A stretch of DNA of 64,000 bases from positions 1,969,001-2,033,000 of the forward strand of contig NZ_CP090059.1 in NCBI RefSeq assembly GCF_021391395.1, written 5' to 3'. The notes below the pieces were generated by a model, which did not search any database, was not told the DNA's origin, and was given only the letters and a program-made list of their open reading frames with translations. The stretch is from Sphingomonas cannabina. GTDB lineage: Bacteria > Pseudomonadota > Alphaproteobacteria > Sphingomonadales > Sphingomonadaceae. The position numbers were made by a program, and so were the translations under genes. Below, piece by piece: positions 1-7,634 of this stretch; the stretch's first letter is position 1; each line of letters opens with the position of its first letter.

Positions 1-625
1 CGTCGCCGGCCTTCAGGCGGACGAGGCCGTGATGGCGATACCAGGCGGCGACGTTCCACAGCACCGCGCCTGACAGCAGCGCCATCAGGGCGAAGAAGGC
101 GAGGCTCGACTGGCCCCAGCGCACCACCACCAGCGCCGCCGCGAGCGGGCCCAGCGCCTGGCCGGCGTTGCCGCCGACCTGAAACAGCGACTGGGCGAGC
201 CCGTGCCGTCCGCCCGCCGCCATCCGCGCGACGCGCGAGGATTCGGGGTGAAAGACCGACGATCCCACACCGAGCAGCGCCGCGCCGAGCAGCACAAGGC
301 CATAGCTGTGCGCGATCGACAGCACCGTCAGGCCTGCAAGCGAGAACAGCGTGCCGCCGGGCAGCGCGAACGGGCTCGGCCGCTTGTCGGCATAAAGGCC
401 GATCAGCGGCTGCAGGATCGAGGCGGTGATCTGATAGGCGAGCGTCACCAGACCGATCTGACCGAAGCTCAGCCCCAGATCGGTCTTGAGCCCCGGATAG
501 ATGGCCGGGAGCAGCGACTGCATCATGTCGTTGAGCATGTGGCAGAAGCTGATCGCGACGATGACACCGAACGCCGTGCCTGTCGCCGCCACCCGAGGCT
601 TCGCTACCGCCCTCATCTCGTTCAT
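1..625 (-). CDS. fsr: Fsr-like fosmidomycin-resistance MFS transporter (3' end beyond window)
   Basis: Only the first 208 codons lie in the window; the C-terminal half is beyond base 1. The protein is an inner-membrane drug:H+ antiporter of the Major Facilitator Superfamily. What identifies it is close similarity to the E. coli Fsr N-terminal half: HMLNDMMQSLLPAIYP near residue 31, LSFGQIGLVTL, ILQPLIGLYADK and the very conserved stretch GVGSSVFHPESSRVARMA followed by GGRHGLAQSLFQVGGN. At least five hydrophobic helices are visible. The ATG at 623-625 is preceded by AAAGGAG on the minus strand, a good ribosome site. It is divergent from the AraC-family gene at 716, which probably controls it. 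Substrate in this organism is inferred only from family. Confidence 0.9.
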   Translation of the reverse strand, partial: MNEMRAVAKPRVAATGTAFGVIVAISFCHMLNDMMQSLLPAIYPGLKTDLGLSFGQIGLVTLAYQITASILQPLIGLYADKRPSPFALPGGTLFSLAGLTVLSIAHSYGLVLLGAALLGVGSSVFHPESSRVARMAAGGRHGLAQSLFQVGGNAGQALGPLAAALVVVRWGQSSLAFFALMALLSGAVLWNVAAWYRHHGLVRLKAGD

Positions 626-715
626 CGCTGCTCCTTTCGCGGACGGAGCGATTAGCCCTTCCCATCGCGTCCCGCTTCTCCATATGGGCCATTCGATTTT
701 GAGATCGGGACAGAC
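626..715. promoter_or_regulatory. Divergent intergenic promoter region fsr / araC-type regulator
   Basis: This 90-bp gap between two head-to-head genes must hold both promoters. An AT-richer block (about 680-705) stands out from GC-rich surroundings. I cannot assign -35/-10 boxes with confidence. Confidence 0.4.
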
Positions 716-1480
716 ATGCAGCAGCGCTATTCGCACGATTATGAGGATGTGCCGCGGCCGGTCGTCGGGATCGGCAACGACTATCCGCCGTCGTTCGAGC
801 TGGCCGAACACCGGCATCGGCGCGGCCAATTCCTCTATGCGGCGAGCGGCGTGGTCGCGGTCAGCACGCCGGACGGGGCCTGGGTGGCGCCGCCCGAGCG
901 CGGCGTCTGGATACCGGCGGGAATGCCGCATGCGGTGCGCATGGTCGGCGCGGTGCAGACCCGCAGCGTCCTGATCGAGCCCGAAGCCTGCCCGGCGCGT
1001 GGGCGTACCTGCGGCGTGGTCGCCGTCTCTCCCTTGCTGCGCCAACTCCTCGTCGTGGCGGCGGAGGTGCCGGCCGAGTATGACGAGGATGGGCGCGACG
1101 GGCTGGTAATGAAGCTGCTGGTCGCAGAGCTCGACCGGGCGCCGGTCATCCCGCTGGCGGTGCCGTTCCCGCGTCATCCCGCGCTGGCGGCGCGATGCCA
1201 GGCGTTCCTCGAGCGGCCGCAGGCGACCGCCACCATCGATCAATGGGCCGATGCGCTGGCGATGAACCGCCGCCGCTTCACGCGGCTGTTCCGGCGCGAG
1301 ACGGGCATGAGCTTCGCCGAGTGGCGGCAGCAGGCCTGCCTGTCGGTCGCGCTGCCGAGGCTCGCGGCGGGCGAGCCGATCACGGCGATCGCGCTCGACC
1401 TCGGCTATGACGGGCCGGCCAATTTCTCGACGATGTTCAAGCGCGTGCTGGGGGTGCCGCCGAGTCGCTACTGTCGATAA
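716..1480 (+). CDS. AraC-family transcriptional regulator with cupin sensor domain
   Basis: 254 aa DNA-binding regulator. Residues about 15-100 form a cupin-like N-terminal domain (ELAEHRHRRGQFLYAASG, then WIPAGMPHAVRM). Residues about 155-254 carry the double helix-turn-helix of the AraC family, ending in the typical LGYDGPANFSTMFKRVLGVPPSRY. This architecture matches the NimR/YeaM-like subgroup, which often sits head-to-head with the efflux gene it controls; here the neighbour is the Fsr-like transporter at 1-625, so control of that pump is the likely job. The ligand is unknown. The stop codon is 4 bp from the convergent end of recJ. Confidence 0.88.
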   Translation: MQQRYSHDYEDVPRPVVGIGNDYPPSFELAEHRHRRGQFLYAASGVVAVSTPDGAWVAPPERGVWIPAGMPHAVRMVGAVQTRSVLIEPEACPARGRTCGVVAVSPLLRQLLVVAAEVPAEYDEDGRDGLVMKLLVAELDRAPVIPLAVPFPRHPALAARCQAFLERPQATATIDQWADALAMNRRRFTRLFRRETGMSFAEWRQQACLSVALPRLAAGEPITAIALDLGYDGPANFSTMFKRVLGVPPSRYCR

Positions 1481-1484
1481 CCCG

Positions 1485-3245
1485 TCAATCCGCCCAGGCG
1501 GCGTCGTCGATGTGGAGCTCCGCGGCCGGGCGGCTGCCCCAGTCGTCGATCCTGGCGCGCCCGGCGAGCCAGAGGCGGCGGTGCGACGGCGCGCCGAGCA
1601 GCGCGGCGCCGAGCGCGGTGTCGGCGGCGCGGAAGGCGACCGCCTTGAGGCTGCGGCCGTCGTCGCCCGCCGCGATCGTGCGGACGTGGCCGTTGCCGAC
1701 CACGTCGACCTTGACCAGCCGCACCGGCCCCGCCGCGACGCGCGGGGCGGGCCAGCCCATGCCATAGGGGCCGCCGGCCTCCAGTGCGGTGACGAGGTCG
1801 GGGCAGACTCCGCCCGGCGCCAGCACCGAATCGATCAGCAGCGCGCGGTCGTCGGCAGCGCGGGCGACCGGCTCGGCGAGGCGCTCCTCGAGGAAGTCGG
1901 CGAAGGCGTCGAGCCGGTCGGCGGCGACGGTGAGCCCGGCCGCCATGGCATGGCCGCCGCCGGCGACGAGCAGGCCGTGCTCCCTGGCCGACAGCACCGC
2001 CGCACCGAGGTCGACGCCGGCGATCGAACGGCCCGATCCCTTGCCGATGCCCGCCTCGTCGAGTGCGATGACGATGGCGGGGCGGTTGAGCTTTTCCTTG
2101 AGCCGACCCGCGACGATCCCGATCACGCCGGGATGCCAGCCGGCGCCTGCGACGACCGCGACGGCGCGGTTGCCCTTGGCGTGGATCATCTCCTCGGCGG
2201 CAACCTGGACGCCGGCCTCGATCGCTCGGCGTTCCTCGTTGAGGCGATCGAGCTCCTGCGCGATCACGCGTGCTTCGTCAGGATCATCGGTGGTGAGCAG
2301 GCGCACGCCGAGGTCCGACTTGCCGACGCGGCCGCCGGCATTGATGCGCGGGCCGAGCGCGAAGCCGAGATCGCTCGCGGTCGGCGCGCGGGTGAGGCGG
2401 GAGGCCTCGATCAGTGCGGCGATGCCGGGATTGCGCCGCTGGGCCATGACCTTGAGCCCTTGGGCCACGAAGGCGCGGTTGAGGCCGCGCAACGCCGCCA
2501 CGTCGGCGACGGTGCCGAGCGCGACCAGATCGAGCAGGTCGAGCAGGCGCGGTTCCGGATGCTCGGCGAACCAGCCGCGTTGCCTCAGCTCGCGCAGCAG
2601 CGCGGCGCCGAGCAGGAAGGCGACGCCGACCGCGGCGAGGTGGCCGTGCGCGGCGCCGTCGGTCTCGTCGAGGCGGTTGGGATTGACGACCGCATGGGCG
2701 ACGGGAAGCGCGGCGGCGCATTTGTGGTGGTCGACGACGATCACGTCGACACCGGCCCCGCGCGCCATTTCCAGCGCCTCGAACGCCTGCGCGCCGCAGT
2801 CGACGGTGACGATCAGGCTCGCGCCTTCGCGCGCCAGCCGCACGAGCGCCTCGCCCGAGGGGCCGTAGCCCTCCATCAGCCGATCGGGGATATAGGGGCG
2901 GGGCGCCAGGCCGAGATCGCGCAGCAGCCGCACCATCAGCGCGGCCGAGGTGGCGCCGTCGACGTCATAGTCGCCGAACACCGCGACCGTCTCGCGCGCG
3001 GCGACAGCGTCGGCGAGGCGGGCGGCGGCGCGGTCCATGTCGCGGAAGATCGAGGGATCCGGCATGAAGCCGCGGATGCTGGGCGTCCGGTAGGCGTCGA
3101 GCCCGTCGCGCGGGCAGCCGCGGGCGAGCAGCAGCGTCGTGACGAGATCGTCCGGCACCAGCCCGTCGCGGGCATCCGCCGCCAGGCCACGCCAGCGCCA
3201 GGGCTGGCCGAGGATCGATCGCTGGATGCCGAGCACGGGAGTCAT
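1485..3245 (-). CDS. recJ: Single-stranded-DNA-specific 5'-3' exonuclease RecJ
   Basis: 586 aa cytoplasmic exonuclease of RecF-pathway recombination and mismatch repair. DHH-family motif I is GDYDVDG at residues 91-97, motif II VDCG at 148-151 and motif III DHH at 172-174 (VVDHHKCA); these Asp/His residues bind the catalytic Mn/Mg ions. The DHHA1 segment follows, with GRSIAGVDLGAAV and GGGHAMAAGLTV in the last third, then a C-terminal OB-like region. Length is normal for the family. It appears to be a single-gene unit, tail-to-tail with the AraC-type gene and followed upstream by a long palindromic element. Confidence 0.96.
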   Translation of the reverse strand: MTPVLGIQRSILGQPWRWRGLAADARDGLVPDDLVTTLLLARGCPRDGLDAYRTPSIRGFMPDPSIFRDMDRAAARLADAVAARETVAVFGDYDVDGATSAALMVRLLRDLGLAPRPYIPDRLMEGYGPSGEALVRLAREGASLIVTVDCGAQAFEALEMARGAGVDVIVVDHHKCAAALPVAHAVVNPNRLDETDGAAHGHLAAVGVAFLLGAALLRELRQRGWFAEHPEPRLLDLLDLVALGTVADVAALRGLNRAFVAQGLKVMAQRRNPGIAALIEASRLTRAPTASDLGFALGPRINAGGRVGKSDLGVRLLTTDDPDEARVIAQELDRLNEERRAIEAGVQVAAEEMIHAKGNRAVAVVAGAGWHPGVIGIVAGRLKEKLNRPAIVIALDEAGIGKGSGRSIAGVDLGAAVLSAREHGLLVAGGGHAMAAGLTVAADRLDAFADFLEERLAEPVARAADDRALLIDSVLAPGGVCPDLVTALEAGGPYGMGWPAPRVAAGPVRLVKVDVVGNGHVRTIAAGDDGRSLKAVAFRAADTALGAALLGAPSHRRLWLAGRARIDDWGSRPAAELHIDDAAWAD

Positions 3246-3301
3246 CGATATGACTTAGCTCGACAGAAGGGGCGAGGGTAGGGTGACCAGTGCCCCAATC
3301 T

Positions 3302-3414
3302 CACCGTCACCCCGGCCTTGTGCCGGGGTCCACCGAGCGGCTGATCCAAGACTCGAGCCTCTTGTGCATAGGTTGCGGCACCGTGGACCCCGGCACAAGG
3401 CCGGGGTGACGGTG
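3302..3414. repeat. Long palindromic element, copy 1 (family A)
   Basis: A perfect 32-bp inverted repeat: left arm 3302-3333, right arm 3383-3414, separated by 49 bp. Each arm contains its own smaller hairpin (CCCCGGC-CTTGT-GCCGGGG). It fills the gap between recJ and the oxygenase gene, and the right arm ends 10 bp from the oxygenase stop. The same arm sequence recurs in diverged form near 43.12-43.23 kb and 48.44-48.56 kb. No coding capacity. Confidence 0.95.
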
Positions 3415-3423
3415 GTGTGCGGG

Positions 3424-4119
3424 TCAGCGCGGCTTGTACCAATGGTCTTCGCGGAACCATTTGGTGACGATGTATTTGACGCCCTTCGTCACCGCCATGC
3501 CCTCGTGGAGCGTATTGGTGTTGGGGCTGCCATCGGGCTTCATGTTGTTCCAGGCGAGCAGCATTCGCTTGCGCGGCGGTACCCGGACGCCTGCCTGCGG
3601 GAACCAGGTGGCGCCGCCTTCCTCGACGTCGCTGAGGTAGATCATCGCGGTCCAGGTGCGCTGGCCGCCCTCCGCCTTCATCCGTGGCCAATAGTCGGCG
3701 GTCTCGTGGAAATAATCGTGGTGCGCGCGGAATTGCTGGCCGGGGGCGTAGCGCTGGCCCTGCATCGTCTCGCCATAAGGGGGATCGATGCCGAGCAGAT
3801 CGGCGATCCGCTCGTCGATCGGACGCACCAGCGGCGAGAATCGGTCAAGGTCGCAGCTTTCGCTGGTCCGGAAATTGGGATCGCTCGAATAGGCGAGCAG
3901 GGTCGAGGGGCGGCGGCCTGCGTCGATCAGCCGGATGAGCGTGTCGCACTCCGCATCGGTGATGAAGTCCTGATGATAGAAGACGTCGGCGGTCTCGACC
4001 TTGGCGCGCTTGACCTTGGGATTCGCCTCCAGCCGCGCGACCACGCTCGCGCCGAACTGGGCGCGGGTGCGGGACGGCGATCCTGCCTTTTTCTCAACCA
4101 CGTTCATGATCCCGACCAT
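3424..4119 (-). CDS. 2-oxoglutarate/Fe(II)-dependent prolyl-4-hydroxylase-like oxygenase
   Basis: 231 aa protein with a P4Hc (prolyl 4-hydroxylase alpha-subunit type) double-stranded beta-helix domain over residues about 45-225. The iron-binding triad is visible: H133 and D135 in RAHHDYFHE, and H205 in NTLHEGM; K215 in KGVKYIV is the expected 2-oxoglutarate anchor. Other family marks are YLSDVEEGGATWFP and LLAWNNM. It should hydroxylate a peptide or small-molecule substrate; bacterial members are poorly characterised, so the target is unknown. It has no signal peptide. Transcribed alone, with the RcnB-like gene upstream on the same strand separated by a hairpin. The start is not strongly fixed: a second in-frame ATG lies at 4107. 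Confidence 0.88.
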   Translation of the reverse strand: MVGIMNVVEKKAGSPSRTRAQFGASVVARLEANPKVKRAKVETADVFYHQDFITDAECDTLIRLIDAGRRPSTLLAYSSDPNFRTSESCDLDRFSPLVRPIDERIADLLGIDPPYGETMQGQRYAPGQQFRAHHDYFHETADYWPRMKAEGGQRTWTAMIYLSDVEEGGATWFPQAGVRVPPRKRMLLAWNNMKPDGSPNTNTLHEGMAVTKGVKYIVTKWFREDHWYKPR

Positions 4120-4141
4120 GGCGCGGGGAGCATCAAAATCA

Positions 4142-4169
4142 AGGGGCCGGCCCTCGCGGACCGGCCCCT
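4142..4169 (-). terminator. Hairpin terminator of the RcnB-like gene
   Basis: AGGGGCCGG (4142-4150) and CCGGCCCCT (4161-4169) form a perfect 9-bp stem with a 10-nt loop. It starts about 20 bp after the stop codon of the gene at 4190-5170. On the minus strand it is followed by a T-rich run (TTGATTTTGATG), so a weak intrinsic terminator is likely. Confidence 0.7.
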
Positions 4170-4189
4170 CGGCGCGTGATCGGGTCAGC

Positions 4190-5170
4190 TTACCAGAAGA
4201 TGTCGTAGATCACGTCGACCACCTCGCCCGTGTCCATATCCACCAGCAGCGCGTCGTTGTAGTAGCGCACCCAGCGATAGGGGCCATAGGCCGGCGGCAG
4301 GCGATATTCCCAGGGATCTGCGATCCAGTAGTTCTGGGCGAACAGAATGGAGTTCAGCGTCACGCCGATGCTGAACCGGCGATAGCCGTAGTCCCAGCCG
4401 TAAGGCGCATAATAGCGCGGTAGGCGATAGGCATAGCGGTTGCGCGAGCGCCAATCCCGCCAGTTGTAGCGGTTGTCGTTGCGCCAGCCGCGGTTCCAGT
4501 TGCCGCGCCGATCCCAGTCCCGCCGGTCCCAGTCGCCCCGGTTCCAGTTGCGGCGATCCCAGTCGCGCCTGTTCGAGTCGCCCCGGCGGTCCCAGTCGCG
4601 GCGCTGGTTCCAGTCGCCCCGCCGATCCCCGTCGCGGCGCTCGCTGCTCCAGTTGCGGCGATCATTGTCCCGGTTGCGGTCCCATTGCCCATCGCGACGA
4701 TCGCGATTCCAGTCGCGGCGGCCGTCGCCGTCGCGGTCACCGCGCGGCACGCCGGGAGTGGCGTTCACCGGAGGCCGGTTGTCGTCGCGGCGGAAATCAG
4801 GCCGGCGGTCGCCCTGCCAGCGGCGGCCGAAGCCGTCGCCGTCGTTCCCGCCCGACCGGAAGGCGGGGCGCGCCTGGCCGTCGGGTCGCTGGAACTGCGG
4901 GCGGCCCTGGAACTGCGGACGGTCGAAGCGCCGCCCGCCATTGTCGAAGCTGCGCGACGGAGCATTTTGCGGAGCACTCGGGCGCGACCAGTCGGGGCGC
5001 TGACCGCTCCGCTGGAAACGCTCGCCGCCACCGCCGTTGCCGCGCGGCTGCTCGGCCCGAGGAGAGCCGCCACGGTCGCCGCCGCCTCGGCCGCGCCATT
5101 CCTGCGCACTGGCGGCGATCGGCGCCAGCGCAGTCGCCGCGATCAGCGCGGCCAGAATCGCCTTATTCAT
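4190..5170 (-). CDS. RcnB-family exported protein with long Arg/Asp/Asn/Trp-rich repeat region
   Basis: 326 aa with start at the ATG at 5168-5170, chosen because GGAG precedes it by a good distance and a clean signal peptide follows (MNKAILAALIAATALAPIAASAQ, cleavage after residue about 23). An upstream in-frame start at 5218 would spoil the signal. Residues about 24-245 are low complexity: first Gly/Arg/Asn/Pro/Gln, then a tract of RRDWDRRG-like short repeats rich in Arg, Asp and Trp. The last about 80 residues (from RYYAPYGWDYGYRRFSIG to VDMDTGEVVDVIYDIFW) match the RcnB/DUF domain of small periplasmic proteins linked to nickel/cobalt homeostasis in E. coli. A metal role here is only a family inference. 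The repetitive tract leaves the opposite strand open for hundreds of bases, which is a composition effect. Confidence 0.82.
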   Translation of the reverse strand: MNKAILAALIAATALAPIAASAQEWRGRGGGDRGGSPRAEQPRGNGGGGERFQRSGQRPDWSRPSAPQNAPSRSFDNGGRRFDRPQFQGRPQFQRPDGQARPAFRSGGNDGDGFGRRWQGDRRPDFRRDDNRPPVNATPGVPRGDRDGDGRRDWNRDRRDGQWDRNRDNDRRNWSSERRDGDRRGDWNQRRDWDRRGDSNRRDWDRRNWNRGDWDRRDWDRRGNWNRGWRNDNRYNWRDWRSRNRYAYRLPRYYAPYGWDYGYRRFSIGVTLNSILFAQNYWIADPWEYRLPPAYGPYRWVRYYNDALLVDMDTGEVVDVIYDIFW

Positions 5171-5272
5171 GTTCGTGTCACTCCACGGCCGGTCGCCCGG
5201 CACACGTCTCGATGGCACGCTTATTGCCGGAGGAGCGATGAGCGATGGCTGAATTGGGCTGAAAGCAATCTG

Positions 5273-5830
5273 TCAGGAAGTCGGCCGCTTCGGCGGCGGC
5301 GGAGCGAGCGCCGGGACCGCTCGGGCTGCCTCGGCGGGATCGGTGTCAGGCCGCGGCGTGGTGTCGATCGTCTCGTCGCCGCGCGCGATCGCCGCCGCCT
5401 GCTGGATCGCGGCGACGATCCGGGGATAGCTGCCGCAGCGGCAGAGATTGGTGATCGCCGCCTTGATCTGGTCCTCGCCGGGATTGCGATTGGCGCGGAT
5501 CAGCGCCTGAGCGGTCATCACCAGGCCCGGGATGCAATAGCCGCATTGTCCGACGTTGGAGGCTAGGAATGCTTGTTGCACCGGGTGGCTGCGGTCGCGC
5601 GATAGGCCCTCGATGGTGGTGACGAAGACGCCTTCGATGTTGCCGATGGCGACGGTGCAGGAGCGGACAGCCTTGCCGTCGATGTCGACCGTGCACGCGC
5701 CGCACTCGCCGGTGCCGCAGCCGTATTTGGTGCCGGTGAGATTGGAGGCGTCGCGCAGCGCCCAGAGCAGGGGCGTGGCGGGGTCCAGCTCATATTCGAC
5801 CGGCTGGTTGTTGACGGTGAAGCGGGTCAT
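5273..5830 (-). CDS. (2Fe-2S)-binding small subunit of a xanthine-oxidase-family dehydrogenase (IorA-like), orphan
   Basis: 185 aa. A plant-type ferredoxin domain holds the first cluster with C38, C43, C46 (CGTGECGAC) and C58; the [2Fe-2S]-binding helical domain holds the second with C96, C99 (CGYC) and C130, C132 (CRC). This is the electron-transfer subunit partner of molybdopterin-binding aldehyde/isoquinoline oxidoreductases (IorB or CoxL type). The tail from about residue 152 is an extra Pro/Ala-rich, probably disordered segment. No large subunit or cytochrome gene is next to it: flanks are the RcnB-like gene (not obviously related) and a tiny acidic protein. The partner must be encoded elsewhere or this subunit works with a non-adjacent enzyme. 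Confidence 0.88.
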   Translation of the reverse strand: MTRFTVNNQPVEYELDPATPLLWALRDASNLTGTKYGCGTGECGACTVDIDGKAVRSCTVAIGNIEGVFVTTIEGLSRDRSHPVQQAFLASNVGQCGYCIPGLVMTAQALIRANRNPGEDQIKAAITNLCRCGSYPRIVAAIQQAAAIARGDETIDTTPRPDTDPAEAARAVPALAPPPPKRPTS

Positions 5831-5858
5831 CGGCGTCCACTCTAGCCCGTCCGACGAT

Positions 5859-5906
5859 CCATTGGAACGCGCGCCGCGCTACGGCCATTGGAACGCGCGC
5901 CGCGCT
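5859..5906. repeat. 22-bp tandem direct repeat
   Basis: Two exact copies of a 22-bp unit starting CCATTGGAACGCG, at 5859-5880 and 5885-5906 (period 26 bp), lie between the divergent [2Fe-2S] subunit gene and the small acidic gene. Could be a slippage duplication or paired binding sites. Confidence 0.85.
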
Positions 5907-5948
5907 GCGGGGTTGTCGGGCGGAAGCCCCAGGCGATGGAGTGCGGCA

Positions 5949-6161
5949 ATGGCAAAGGTGCTTGGACAGTTCACGATCACGCAGGAAGCCGACGGCTACC
6001 TGCTCCATGTCGAGGACGAGGACGGCGAGACCGTCGAATACAGCGCGACCTACGAGCAGCTCGACCTGATCAGCGAGGCGATCGAGGAGCAACTCGACCT
6101 GGACGAGGAAGAGGCGCTCGGCCTCGACGAGGACGAGGACGAAGCCGTCGACGACGAGTGA
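5949..6161 (+). CDS. Small acidic conserved-looking protein, 70 aa
   Basis: 70 aa starting at the ATG at 5949-5951, chosen because GGAG lies 8 bp before it. Residues 1-50 look like a small folded unit (GQFTITQEADGYLLHVED then YEQLDLISEAIEEQLDL); residues 47-70 are almost pure Asp/Glu. No transmembrane segment or known catalytic motif. I do not recognise a function; such short acidic proteins may bind a basic partner. It ends exactly one base before the stop of the RND outer-membrane gene on the opposite strand, so the two are tail-to-tail with no spacer. Confidence 0.75.
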   Translation: MAKVLGQFTITQEADGYLLHVEDEDGETVEYSATYEQLDLISEAIEEQLDLDEEEALGLDEDEDEAVDDE

Positions 6162-7634
6162 TCAGCGGGTCCGCGGCGTCGGCGTGGCGGCCGGTTCTGG
6201 CGACAGCGGCTTCGGGCCTTCCGGCGTCGCATCGAGCAACGCGTCGCCGCCCAGCGTGCGGTAGAGGTCGACGAGATTGGTGGCGCGATCCAGCCGCGTG
6301 CCGACGTAGCTGCGCTGTGCCGAATAAAGCGAGCGCTGCGCATCGAGGCTCTGCAGGAAGGTGTCGATGCCGCCGCGGTAGCGAGCATAGGACAGGTCGT
6401 AATTGTCCTGCGCCGCCGTCACCAGGCTGCGCTGCGCCGTTTCCTGATCTGCGATGGTGCCGCGGCGGGCGAGCGCGTCGGAGACCTCGCGGAAGGCGGT
6501 CTGGATCGCCTTCTCGTAGGTCGCGACCGCCGCATCGCGCTGCGCGCGCGCCTGGAGCAGGTCGCCGCGCGCGCCGCCCGCGTCGAAGATGTTGTAGTCG
6601 ATGCCGCCCGAGGCGTTCCAGGTGAAGCGGTCGCCGTCGAACAGCGATCCCAGCGCCGTGCTGGCGAAGCCGAGCAGCCCCGTCAGGCTGATGCGCGGGA
6701 ACAGCGCCGCGCGCGCCGCGCCGATGCGGGCATTGGCGGAACGGAGCTGGTATTCGGCCTGGACCACGTCCGGCCGGCGCAGCAGCACGCCCGAATCGAG
6801 CCCGGCGGGCAATTCCGCCAGCGTCGGCGCCGCCTCGTCGATCGAGGCGGGGAGCTGCGCCGGGTCGATCGGCGCGCCGACGAGGAGCTGGAGCAGGTTG
6901 ACGTCCTGCGCGAGCGCGGTGCGCTGCGCCGCCATATCGGAGCGGGCCTGGGCCTCGGTCTGCTCGGCCTGGCGGAGGTCGGTGCGCGGCGCGATACCGC
7001 CCTCCAGCCGCAGCCGTGTCAGGCGGACGCTTTCCTGCGCGTTCTTCGCCGTATCTTCCGCCAGCGCGAGCAGGCTCTTGTCGGCGGCATAGGTGAGCCA
7101 GGCGTTGGCGATGTCGCCGACCAGCGTGAGCCGGGTCGCGCGCGCCGCCGCCTCGGTCGCGAAATAATCCTCCAGCGCGGCGCGGCTCTGCGAGCGGACG
7201 CGGCCGAACAGGTCGACCTCGAAGGCGGTGATGCCGACGTTGGCCGAATAGCTTTCGCGTACGTCGTTGCTCGAGCCGGCGTTCTGGGCGTTGGTGCCGC
7301 CCTTGCTCGCGCCCGCGCTCGCCCCGGTGCCGACCGTCGGAAACAGCGTGCTCCGCTGTGAGCGATAGGCGCCACGTGCTGCGGCGATGTTGGCGGCGGC
7401 GACGCGCAGGTCGCGATTGTTGGCGAGCGCCTGCTCAACCAGCGCCTGGAGGCGCGGGTCGCGGAAGATGTCGCGATAGCTGACGCTGGGCAGCCCCGCC
7501 TCGTTCTGGCGGAGATAGGCATCGCCCACCGGCCAGGACGACGGCACCGGTGCCGCCGGGCGCTCATATTCCGGCGCCATCGAGCAGGCAGCCAGCGCCA
7601 TCAGCGATGCGAGCGGGAGGATCGGGCGGATCAT
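6162..7634 (-). CDS. RND efflux outer-membrane lipoprotein (NodT/OprM family)
   Basis: 490 aa TolC-like exit duct of the tripartite pump. A lipoprotein signal ends at LMALAACS with C17 the lipidated residue. Two outer-membrane-efflux-protein repeats follow, with marks such as VSYRDIFRDPRLQALVEQAL, NNRDLRVAAANIAAARG and PDVVQAEYQLRSANARIGAARAALFP (first 20 residues quoted in parts). The C-terminus is a Pro/Thr-rich tail. The start ATG overlaps the stop of the pump gene by 4 bp (ATGA), so translation is coupled. Third gene of the operon that starts at 12121. Confidence 0.93.
   Translation of the reverse strand: MIRPILPLASLMALAACSMAPEYERPAAPVPSSWPVGDAYLRQNEAGLPSVSYRDIFRDPRLQALVEQALANNRDLRVAAANIAAARGAYRSQRSTLFPTVGTGASAGASKGGTNAQNAGSSNDVRESYSANVGITAFEVDLFGRVRSQSRAALEDYFATEAAARATRLTLVGDIANAWLTYAADKSLLALAEDTAKNAQESVRLTRLRLEGGIAPRTDLRQAEQTEAQARSDMAAQRTALAQDVNLLQLLVGAPIDPAQLPASIDEAAPTLAELPAGLDSGVLLRRPDVVQAEYQLRSANARIGAARAALFPRISLTGLLGFASTALGSLFDGDRFTWNASGGIDYNIFDAGGARGDLLQARAQRDAAVATYEKAIQTAFREVSDALARRGTIADQETAQRSLVTAAQDNYDLSYARYRGGIDTFLQSLDAQRSLYSAQRSYVGTRLDRATNLVDLYRTLGGDALLDATPEGPKPLSPEPAATPTPRTR

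Noticed and set aside
1407..3281. A 624-codon plus-strand frame opposite recJ
   Set aside because: recJ motifs on the other strand are intact; the frame has antisense composition.
4473..5003. Arg/Ser-rich reading frames on the plus strand over the RcnB-like gene
   Set aside because: They mirror the short DNA repeats coding the RDW-type tract; there is no start signal or family.
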